Shown here: positions 15,132 through 21,170 of the stretch, one piece after another
How positions within the stretch are numbered: position 1 is the first letter of the stretch
Layout: every line of letters begins with the position of its first letter
Notes under the pieces: model-generated
Database searches by the model: none
Told to the model about the DNA's origin: nothing
The model's input: only the letters and a program-made list of their open reading frames with translations
Assembly: GCA_005888435.1 (NCBI GenBank)
Contig: VAXO01000022.1
Coordinates: 1 to 42,513, forward strand
Origin: Actinomycetota bacterium
Lineage (GTDB): Bacteria > Actinomycetota > Thermoleophilia > Gaiellales > Gaiellaceae
Length of the DNA stretch: 42,513 nucleotides
Direction: 5' to 3'
Position numbers and translations under genes: made by a program

Positions 15132-15268
15132 TTAAAGAAGGGCCTGTCCGATACGCGGCCAGTCGAAACTAGGGAGATTGGCAGTACGATGTTTGTGACC
15201 GAGGGCGACTCGCTGCCATAGGGCTTTCCCCCGGCCGGCTTGGTTCCGGCTATCGATCGGGGGTCCTC

Positions 15269-15595
15269 ATGCCCAACGCAGAGCGAGAGCTAAGAGCGGC
15301 GCAGAACCAGTTGATGTTTCGCTCCGTGAATGAGCGAATCAAAGAGCTCGGTGAGAAGGTGCTGAACGCCGTCTCAGAACTCGACTTCGCGTGCGAGTGC
15401 GACAACCCGGAGTGCCACAGCCCTATCACGATGACGATCGAGCAGTTCGACGCGATCGACCGCATGGACAATCGATTCATGGTGCTTCGAGGACACGAAG
15501 ACCTCGACGTCGAGGACGTCGTTGCTGAGGACGATGGCTATCTGATCGTCGCCAAGCGCGGCGCCGGCGCCGAGCTCGTCAAAGAGCTGTCCTAA
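15269..15595 (+). CDS. Conserved small acidic protein with a Cys cluster
   Basis: 108 residues, cytosolic. A helical, charged N-terminus (about 1-40, FRSVNERIKELGEKV) is followed by CECDNPECHSPI (three Cys and a His, a possible metal site), a helix around IEQFDAIDR and a beta-rich end (RFMVLRGHEDLDVEDVV ... YLIVAKR). I recall similar proteins in high-GC Gram-positive genomes but no function. The ATG start has only a weak GGGGG upstream. Confidence 0.7.
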   Translation: MPNAERELRAAQNQLMFRSVNERIKELGEKVLNAVSELDFACECDNPECHSPITMTIEQFDAIDRMDNRFMVLRGHEDLDVEDVVAEDDGYLIVAKRGAGAELVKELS

Positions 15596-15709
15596 CCCGC
15601 GCTAATGCCTGGCGTCTGGCGCCGGTTCGACCGCGACCTCATGTTCGCGGAGGGCGGTCGGTGCAAGACTCCCGCGAAACTACGTGTGCTGCGGCGGGAA
15701 AGGAGAGTC

Positions 15710-16186
15710 ATGTTTCGACTGATCCCTAAACCATCGCCGGCAATGTTCGTCGCCTGCCTCGCGTTGGCCGTCGCGCTCAGCGGTACGAGTTACGCAACGA
15801 TCCTCGCGCTGCCGGCTAACAGCGTTGGCACCGTGCAGCTAAAGAACAACGCCGTCATCTCAGCCAAGGTGAAGAACCATTCCCTGCTCGCCGTTGACTT
15901 CAAGCCGGGCCAGCTGCCCGGCATCCCTGGCTATGAGGTGGTCACGGGCCAGACGAGCATCGTGATGAACCAGACTTACAACAGCCTCAGCATCGCTTGT
16001 CCCCCCGGAAAGAAGGCGATCGGAGGCGGCGGGGGTACCGCCGGCGGCATCATTCCCGGCGACGGCCCGTACATCGTCGTCAGTCAGCCTTCCGTCGACG
16101 GCAACAGCTGGCTGGTACAGACGGCGCGCGCGCAGGACGGATACTCGGCGCTCGTCGGTCGCGTCATCTGCGCCACCGTGCCATGA
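15710..16186 (+). CDS. Secreted protein of a lineage-typical family, unknown function
   Basis: 158 residues. The signal peptide MFRLIPKPSPAMFVACLALA is followed by ALSGTSYA and a predicted cleavage site near residue 28. The stretch LPANSVGTVQLKNNAVISAK follows, which in relatives is often repeated as 'NSVG..QLK..AV...K'. The C-terminal half is beta-rich with two Cys (SIACPP, VICATVP) and a Gly-rich turn. AGGAGAG at 15701 gives the start at 15710, although the frame is open from 15605. The role is unknown; it is probably a cell-surface or extracellular protein. Confidence 0.75.
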   Translation: MFRLIPKPSPAMFVACLALAVALSGTSYATILALPANSVGTVQLKNNAVISAKVKNHSLLAVDFKPGQLPGIPGYEVVTGQTSIVMNQTYNSLSIACPPGKKAIGGGGGTAGGIIPGDGPYIVVSQPSVDGNSWLVQTARAQDGYSALVGRVICATVP

Positions 16187-16283
16187 GCTACTCCGAGATC
16201 GGACGGGCGCGGCGGCGGCGCGTCGGCCGGCAGGTAGTACTTCGTCGCGCGTGTATACCCACGCGTCTCCAGACCAACGAGAA

Positions 16284-16303
16284 CCCCGCCGGAGCGGGGC
16301 TTT
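16284..16303. terminator. Terminator hairpin beside the left attachment repeat
   Basis: CCCCGC, CGGA loop, GCGGGG, then CTTTC. On the minus strand it would follow the 3' end of the original tRNA-Gln, mirroring the hairpin at 20000-20025. Most likely it is the native tRNA terminator, now separated from the tRNA by the inserted element. Confidence 0.6.
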
Positions 16304-16309
16304 CGTGAG

Positions 16310-16354
16310 GCTGCGGGGCAGGGACTCGAACCCCGACTACCTGATCCAGAGTCA
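16310..16354 (-). repeat. Left attachment site: 45-bp copy of the tRNA-Gln 3' part
   Basis: Identical over 45 bp to 20032-20076. It covers the discriminator, 3' acceptor strand, T arm, variable region, anticodon loop and 3' anticodon stem of tRNA-Gln. Beyond 16354 the sequence diverges from the tRNA, so this is a fragment and not a functional tRNA. It is the signature left by a tyrosine recombinase that integrated at the tRNA anticodon loop. Confidence 0.88.
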
Positions 16355-16448
16355 CCCGAAAGGCATCCAACTCGTGCCAGGGAGTCCATTCGGCTTGCAT
16401 GGGTGAGCCAAATTCGTGCAGGACGTCCAACGACTTCGTCGCCGTTCG

Positions 16449-16466
16449 TTAGAAGCCGTGTTAGAA
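16449..16466 (+). repeat. Inner repeat TTAGAAGnCG..TTAGAA near the left end of the element
   Basis: TTAGAAGCCGTGTTAGAA here, and TTAGAAGTCGGTTAGAA at 19940-19956 near the right end, in the same orientation, 95 and 75 bp inside the two attachment repeats. They could be integrase arm-binding sites or leftovers of a duplicated integrase end. The rest of 16355-16735 holds no gene; a TAGCCT at 16593-16598 could be a -10. Confidence 0.35.
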
Positions 16467-16695
16467 GGCGCGCTCCTTCCTCGCGGAGAGCTGCGTCGTC
16501 TCACCGAGATTCGCCGCCTCTAGCCGCATCGACCCGACCCTCTCCTATTCGCACTGTCGGGAGGCGGGGCTGTTTGCAAGGCTGTGCACGGCTAGCCTTA
16601 GCGCCGCCGTCGCACCAGCGACCGTGCCAACCCGTTTCCGCCTTGACCTCCGGCGGCGGCGGAGGGAGGATGCGCCGTCGAGAGAGGGATGAGCC

Positions 16696-16717
16696 GCGGG
16701 CGAGCGCGCTCGCCCGC
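16696..16717 (+). promoter_or_regulatory. Perfect 22-bp palindrome before the sialidase-fold gene
   Basis: GCGGGCGAGC followed by its inverse across a GC centre, ending 5 nt before a GGGGGAG ribosome site (16723-16729). As RNA it would form a stable hairpin next to the ribosome site. As DNA it could be an operator. Confidence 0.45.
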
Positions 16718-16735
16718 CGAATGGGGGAGATGCCT

Positions 16736-18535
16736 ATGCATCGCTTCAGCGCTTTCGTGACGGTGGTCGCGTGCATGCTATTCGCCGCGGTCCCCGCCAT
16801 TGCGGGCAACGTCAGCGTCGGCAGTCCGTCGGGCACGACACCGCAGAATCATCAGAACGAGCCGGCCGTCGCGGTCGACGCGAACCATCCGAACGTTCTG
16901 GTGGCCGGCTGGAACGACTTCGTCGACTGGGCGCCGTGCCCGCAGGCCGACGCGACGACCTTCGGAACGTGTGCAGACCCGGCCGACGACGGTGTAGGGC
17001 TTTCCGCGGTCGCATTCTCGTTCGACCGCGGTCACAGCTGGATCCAGCCGAGATACACGGGGTGGACGGCGGCCGACTGCAATCCGACGGCCACATGTGC
17101 TGCACACGAGGGGCCGATTAACACGCTGCCGTGGTACTACGAGAACCGGTTGGTCTCGTCTGGCGACCCGGCTGTGGCGGTCGGGCCGATCGCGGTCAAC
17201 GGCCAGTTCTCGTGGAGCAACGGGTCGCGGGTGTACTACGCGAACCTGACCGGCGCATGGCCGTCCGGCTTCGCTTTCCCGAACCCTGAGTTCCACGGCT
17301 TCCTCGGCGTCGGCGTGTCGCGGATCGACAACCCGACCCCGACGAGCGTGCTGAACAAAGCGAGCTGGAAGCCGCCGGTGATCGTCAACACGAAGACCGG
17401 CCAGACGGCGTTCGAGGACAAGGAGCAGATCTGGGCCGACAACGTCGGGACGAGCCCGTTCTTCGGGCGTGTCTATCTCTGCAATCCGGAGTTTCGGAGC
17501 AACGGTCGGCATCCCGGCCTGGGCGGCAACTTCCCGGCGCCGCTGACGTTCTCGTACTCCACCGATGGCGGCGATAGCTGGAGCACGAAGCAGATCGCGC
17601 CGGCCGGAACGACGGGCAAGGGCCCGACGCTCTGGGGGCTCAGCGGCTGCACCGTGCGGACCGACAGCCACGGCGTCGTCTACGTCTTCGCGGAGATGTT
17701 CGAGAACCCGACGCTGGTCGGGCTGCCGACACACGGGTTCCACGTGATGTTCACGTCGACGGACGGCGGCCGCAGCTTCGGGAAGCAGCAGATCGTCCGG
17801 CAGATCACGGATCCCTGCTTCGTCGTCGATCCGGTCTACGGGCGCTGCGTTATGGACGGCTTCGCCGGCGCCCGCACCGACCTGTCGGCTGCCCCGAGCG
17901 TCGACATCGCGAACGGTGCCCCAACGGGCGCGGGTGCGACGAACGAGATCGTCGATGCGTGGGCCGACGGCGGGTCGAACATCAACGACAACAAGACGCT
18001 CCTGAGCTGGTCGCTGAACGGCGGCACGACATGGAGCACCGCAGCGACGGTGTCATTGGCGGGGGATCGGCCGCTGTACGGGGCACCGGCGATCTCACCA
18101 ACGGGCGACCGCATGTACGTCGTGTACGAGGCGGACACGGCTCCGTGGCGAGGTGCGGACATGACGTCGCCACGGCCGTACCACGGGGTCTTCCTGACGG
18201 CTCCCGTCGGCGCAGGCGGCGCGCCCGCCGGCTGGTCGACCGTCTACAACGGCTCGACAGACACGTCGGCGGGCCACAACGACCTCCGTGGAACATATCC
18301 CGGCCACGACATCTATCAAGAGCGGGTCGGCGACTACGTCTACGCCGTGGCAACCGCGAGCTACGGAGCAGCAGTCTGGACGGATGCGCAGAATGCGACA
18401 GTGTGCGGGCCCGTGCAGGCGTATCGGGCTGCGTCGCTTGCGGCGGGCGAGCTGGCGCTACCGGCGCCGTGGCCGCTCGCGATGTGCCCTGCAACGTTCG
18501 GGAACACTGACACCTGGTCGGCCACCACCGGCTGA
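16736..18535 (+). CDS. Secreted BNR/Asp-box (sialidase-fold) protein
   Basis: 599 residues. A signal peptide (MHRFSAFVTVVACMLFA) ends near AIAG at about residue 22. Several Asp-box motifs of the six-bladed sialidase propeller follow: SFDRGHSW, STDGGDSW, STDGGRSF and a variant, SLNGGTTW. Cysteine pairs are spread along the domain, fitting an extracellular protein. I do not see a clear sialidase arginine triad, so glycosidase activity is not claimed. GGGGGAG at 16723 supports the ATG at 16736; the frame is open from 16403, but that region is low-complexity. It is the only sizeable cargo gene of the tRNA-Gln element, and a GC-rich hairpin follows it. Confidence 0.85.
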   Translation: MHRFSAFVTVVACMLFAAVPAIAGNVSVGSPSGTTPQNHQNEPAVAVDANHPNVLVAGWNDFVDWAPCPQADATTFGTCADPADDGVGLSAVAFSFDRGHSWIQPRYTGWTAADCNPTATCAAHEGPINTLPWYYENRLVSSGDPAVAVGPIAVNGQFSWSNGSRVYYANLTGAWPSGFAFPNPEFHGFLGVGVSRIDNPTPTSVLNKASWKPPVIVNTKTGQTAFEDKEQIWADNVGTSPFFGRVYLCNPEFRSNGRHPGLGGNFPAPLTFSYSTDGGDSWSTKQIAPAGTTGKGPTLWGLSGCTVRTDSHGVVYVFAEMFENPTLVGLPTHGFHVMFTSTDGGRSFGKQQIVRQITDPCFVVDPVYGRCVMDGFAGARTDLSAAPSVDIANGAPTGAGATNEIVDAWADGGSNINDNKTLLSWSLNGGTTWSTAATVSLAGDRPLYGAPAISPTGDRMYVVYEADTAPWRGADMTSPRPYHGVFLTAPVGAGGAPAGWSTVYNGSTDTSAGHNDLRGTYPGHDIYQERVGDYVYAVATASYGAAVWTDAQNATVCGPVQAYRAASLAAGELALPAPWPLAMCPATFGNTDTWSATTG

Positions 18536-18545
18536 GCGGTTGAGT

Positions 18546-18577
18546 CTCCGGAGGGGCGGCCCGCCGCCCCTCCGGAG
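18546..18577 (+). terminator. Strong hairpin after the sialidase-fold gene
   Basis: A 14-bp perfect stem, CTCCGGAGGGGCGG with its inverse, around a CCCG loop, 10 bp after the stop. No T-run. Confidence 0.6.
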
Positions 18578-19075
18578 CCCCTAGTCCGGGCCGCGCGGCG
18601 GTCGGTACTCGTCCGCGCTCGAGGAGGCGGCATCGTCCATCTCAGAGTCGGCGCACCGCGCCGGACCGGAGCCAAGGGCTGCGGCTCCCTAGCCCCAACC
18701 TTGCGGTGCGCCATTGCTCCTGTCGGCAGACGAGACCTACCTTTAAAGGGCGAGTTCGGGCCTCAATGGTGTCCGTGCCAGCTTGCGTTTACATCGTTGC
18801 CCGTCCTCATCGAGTGCGTCGCGGCGGTACTCAAACTGGGGCCGCTGAACTTTCGCTTTCGACCGGGGGATGGGAGCCTAGGTTTCAGCGTCTCGCGCGC
18901 CGGCCTCTGGCTGCGATCAGTGTTTCCGCGGATGACTTCGGTGGTTACGCGCGCTTTGCTGGTGAGGCGGGCGGCTTCGTGTCGGTGAGCGACCGTAGGG
19001 CCGCAAACGGTGCGCTCCCGAAATCCCCCCCGCGGGACCGTCCGCGCCTTCAGCCCTAGTGCAAGTTGTGCACCA
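18578..19075. other. Gene-poor stretch inside the element
   Basis: About 500 bp. A plus-strand frame at 18706-19059 exists, but its composition (Arg/Ser/Pro-rich, no structure) does not look like protein. GTGCA/TGCAC at about 19060-19075 could form a small hairpin. Nothing else can be supported; probably decayed sequence. Confidence 0.5.
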
Positions 19076-19318
19076 CTAGAAGTGTCTGGCGAAACGGCTG
19101 AACTTTGCGGCTAGCCGTGCCCATGGCTGCTTATTGCGTGCCCGTAGCTGATTGTTCTGGGTGCGGAGCAGTTCAGACCGGACGTGCTGGCGCCCGGCCT
19201 TCTTCCGCATTTCCGCAGCCTCACGTCGCATCGTGGCGTCGCATTCCTGCGCCAGCTTCTGCGGGTCGTAACGCATCGCGTCTCCGATCTGCCCGAGGCT
19301 CAATGGCCCGGGGGTCAC
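19076..19318 (-). CDS. Possible small basic helical protein
   Basis: 80 residues from a GTG at 19318. The middle is helical and charged (YDPQKLAQECDATMRREAAE, then MRKKAGRQ) and the end is basic. Third codon positions are GC-rich. There is no recognised family and no clear ribosome site. It lies in the decayed part of the tRNA-Gln element and could be a leftover element gene such as a small DNA-binding protein. Confidence 0.4.
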   Translation of the reverse strand: MTPGPLSLGQIGDAMRYDPQKLAQECDATMRREAAEMRKKAGRQHVRSELLRTQNNQLRARNKQPWARLAAKFSRFARHF

Positions 19319-19513
19319 GAAGTCCCGGAACGGCGTTGGTATCCGGAGAGTGGCCGGGTTAGGCGCCGCTTGCGCCGCCGGCCGATCGCGTGATGCTGCG
19401 CTCCGTTGCGCCTCTCAGAATGGGCCGAATGACCCATTGCGTGTCGGCACGCGCAGCCTCTAGCGTTTTGCGTGGCGTCGCGCGGGTGAGCACTCTGCGG
19501 CCAGAGGGTTCGC

Positions 19514-19943
19514 TCGCGCACGCCAGCTCCGAAGACATCGCGCGGCCGGCGTGTGATCGCGCTCGATGCCGCGACCGTTGCAGCGCTTCGCGAGCATCGC
19601 ACGCGCCAGCTCGACGAGCGGATAGCGATGGGCGAGGCGTGGGGCAACGAGCTCGATCTCGTCTTCACCCAGGGAGGAAGGGACGCCACTCCATCCGCAA
19701 GGCTTTCGGAGGGCTTCGAGCGCCACGTGATTGCGGCCAAGCTGCCGAAGCTGAATCTGCACGGTCTGCGCCCTACGCACGCGACGTTGGCGCTTCGCGC
19801 CGGGGTGCATCCCAAGGTCGTCTCAGAGCGACTAGGCCATGCGTCCGTCGCCTTCACCCTCGACGGAATACACGGACGCGCTCCCAGACATGCAAGAGAC
19901 AGCCGCCGGGGTAGTCGCAGTGCTCGTGCTCGAGCCGGCTTAG
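19514..19943 (+). pseudogene. Tyrosine recombinase (phage-type integrase) C-terminal remnant
   Basis: The catalytic C-terminal half of an integrase: PKTSRGRRVIALD, then HGLRPTHATLALRAG (arginine of the R-H-R-Y set), VSERLGHASVAFTLD, and, after a frame change, EYTDALPDMQETAAG with the nucleophile Tyr (codon 19869-19871). One extra G at about 19864-19866 shifts the frame; correcting it runs in frame to the TAG at 19941. Everything upstream of about 19514 is missing and a TGA lies at 19487. It is truncated at the 5' end and frameshifted, hence inactive. Its place beside the tRNA fits the integrase of this element. Standard members have HDLRH where this has HGLRP. Confidence 0.8.
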
Positions 19944-19956
19944 AAGTCGGTTAGAA
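19940..19956 (+). repeat. Inner repeat near the right end of the element
   Basis: TTAGAAGTCGGTTAGAA, overlapping the corrected integrase stop. Partner of the repeat at 16449-16466. Confidence 0.35.
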
Positions 19957-19999
19957 AACGGCGAGCCGAGCGAGTTCGCGCGATCCGCGCCAGTAACAC

Positions 20000-20025
20000 A
20001 AAAGCCCCGCTCACGCGGGGCTTTT
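20000..20025. terminator. Bidirectional terminator between integrase remnant and tRNA-Gln
   Basis: AAAAGCCCCGC (20000-20010), TCAC loop, GCGGGGCTTTT (20015-20025). The stem is flanked by A-run and T-run, so it works on both strands. It terminates tRNA-Gln on the minus strand. Confidence 0.85.
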
Positions 20026-20031
20026 CTTCTA

Positions 20032-20076
20032 GCTGCGGGGCAGGGACTCGAACCCCGACTACCTGATCCAGAGTCA
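20032..20076 (-). repeat. Right attachment site inside tRNA-Gln
   Basis: Copy identical to 16310-16354. Here it is continuous with the 5' half of the tRNA, so integration restored an intact tRNA gene. Confidence 0.88.
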
Positions 20077-20103
20077 GGCGTCCTACCATTAGACGACCCC
20101 GCA
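20033..20103 (-). tRNA. tRNA-Gln (anticodon CUG)
   Basis: 71 nt. Acceptor stem TGCGGGG/CCCCGCA with G discriminator, D arm, anticodon stem CCTGA/TCAGG around loop CTCTGGA (anticodon CTG, reads CAG), and T arm with GTTCGAGTC. CCA is not encoded. It is preceded by a TACAAT -10 and followed by a strong terminator. With a GluRS and no GlnRS seen here, it may be charged indirectly. Confidence 0.95.
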
Positions 20104-20114
20104 GGGCGGACGGC

Positions 20115-20120
20115 ATTGTA
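20115..20120 (-). promoter_or_regulatory. -10 element for tRNA-Gln
   Basis: TACAAT on the minus strand, 11 nt before the mature tRNA 5' end. This leaves a short 5' leader for RNase P. Confidence 0.6.
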
Positions 20121-20127
20121 GCCGCGC

Positions 20128-20361
20128 TCAGCTTCGATCTTGGGTGCGCCGTTCTTCGGGCGATGTCTCCTCCTGCGGAGCTCCACCCGGCGCTGCCATC
20201 ACGGTGCCGTCTTCCTCCACGACGTCCCGCGGATCGGCCGTTCGGTACTCGTCGCTCTGAGCCCCGCCGCGCGGATCGCCGGCGCGGTCGAGCGCGTGCA
20301 CGTCGCCTTGTTGCTTGTCTGCGCGATGCTTCTCACCGCGTTTGAGCCATCGTCCCAGCAT
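20128..20361 (-). CDS. Small hydrophilic protein, unknown function
   Basis: 77 residues, highly charged and probably disordered. It has a basic N-terminus (MLGRWLKRGEKHRADKQQ), an acidic middle (DPRDVVEEDG) and a Pro/Glu-rich end. No family recognised. GGGAAG lies about 11 nt before the ATG. It sits between the divergent tRNA-Glu and the downstream tRNA-Gln promoter. Confidence 0.45.
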   Translation of the reverse strand: MLGRWLKRGEKHRADKQQGDVHALDRAGDPRGGAQSDEYRTADPRDVVEEDGTVMAAPGGAPQEETSPEERRTQDRS

Positions 20362-20386
20362 GGGATCGATTCTTCCCGGCCCCGGC

Positions 20387-20392
20387 TACACT
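20387..20392 (+). promoter_or_regulatory. -10 element for tRNA-Glu
   Basis: TACACT, 9 nt before the tRNA 5' end, so transcription probably starts at or next to the mature end. Confidence 0.55.
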
Positions 20393-20401
20393 GAACCCCC
20401 C

Positions 20402-20474
20402 GGCGCATTCGTCTAGTGGCCTAGGACACCGCCCTCTCACGGCGGCGGCACGGGTTCGAATCCCGTATGCGCCT
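20402..20474 (+). tRNA. tRNA-Glu (anticodon CUC)
   Basis: 73 nt. Acceptor stem GGCGCAT/ATGCGCC, D arm with TAGTGGCCTAGGACA, anticodon stem CCGCC/GGCGG around CTCTCAC (anticodon CTC), T arm with GTTCGAATC. CCA is not encoded. Confidence 0.95.
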
Positions 20475-20725
20475 TCACCGTCGTCCCCGCGATTTGGAGG
20501 AACGACGGCACCCGGTGGTTGGAACGCACCGCCGTCATGGATCCGGTTTGGACCCACGGGCAGGCGGGGCTAGGTTCCGTCGGTCGTAATCGGCTTCGAA
20601 ACCGGTTGCGACACGTGCGCCGCGACTGTCCTAGCGGACGACACCCTTCACGACATAGCCGCTTTTTACAACCGGCGCCCGGCGGCGTGAAGCCCGCCGT
20701 CGTCGCGAGCATGGTGGGCTGAGGG
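20475..20725. other. Intergenic stretch after tRNA-Glu with one hairpin
   Basis: CCGTCGT (20478-20484) pairs with ACGACGG (20502-20508), a possible tRNA-Glu terminator without a T-run. The remaining 215 bp to the next gene show no convincing frame; a 67-codon plus-strand frame at 20519 looks random. Confidence 0.4.
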
Positions 20726-21028
20726 CTAGCGGCGGCGCGGGCGCGGCGCCAGCGAAAAGTAGTGCTCGGGAAGCTGCCGAATCTCCTTCGGTGACGTAGC
20801 GCCGACGCGCTGCCAGCTACTGACGGCGCAGCTGGCGCGCCCCGTCTCGCGTTTCGCGGGCGGGTCGTACCAGAACTTCCACGACGGCTTCGCGTCGATC
20901 GATGCGACGAAAAAGCAGAACGCTGCGACCCCCACGGCGTCGATCAGATACCCCGTGGCAGCACCTAGCCCTACAACAACGAGCAGGAAGCAGACGAACG
21001 ACGCCGGAGGCTTGCGGAATCGCAGCAC
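20726..21028 (-). CDS. Small predicted membrane protein
   Basis: About 100 residues with two adjacent hydrophobic segments (ASFVCFLLVVVGLGAATG and AVGVAAFCFFVASI) and a soluble basic tail containing WKFWYDPP and RAPRPRRR-like charge. No known family. The start is uncertain: GTG at 21028 is preferred because it gives a short basic N-terminus (VLRFRKPP); the frame is open to 21079. It is divergent from the GT-C gene. Confidence 0.55.
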   Translation of the reverse strand: MLRFRKPPASFVCFLLVVVGLGAATGYLIDAVGVAAFCFFVASIDAKPSWKFWYDPPAKRETGRASCAVSSWQRVGATSPKEIRQLPEHYFSLAPRPRRR

Positions 21029-21170
21029 GATCAAAGTATGCGCCTCCCACCGACGGAATCCAACTACCAGGGGAGGCATCGGTGCCCATCGCGGCGCGAT
21101 GGCAGCTTGTTTGCCTGTTGGACCGGAAATCGATGAACCGGCAGAGGGCTGTCGGGTAGGTCACGTCAAA

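Larger units (their letters stand above)
16310..20076. mobile_element. Decayed integrative element at tRNA-Gln
   Basis: A segment of about 3.7 kb bounded by 45-bp direct repeats of the tRNA-Gln 3' end. It has a tyrosine integrase remnant next to the intact tRNA. Cargo is a secreted sialidase-fold protein, one small possible gene and about 1 kb with no convincing gene. No replication, transfer or capsid gene remains. It may be a remnant, or a small cargo island that depended on another element. Confidence 0.75.

Noticed and set aside
16310-16354. A second tRNA-Gln gene
   Set aside because: It lacks the D arm and the 5' acceptor strand; it is only an attachment-site copy.
16736-18535. True sialidase activity
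   Set aside because: Asp boxes show the propeller fold, but I could not find a convincing catalytic arginine triad, so only the fold is called.
18706-19059. 117-codon plus-strand frame in the island
   Set aside because: No domain, no ribosome site, random-looking composition.
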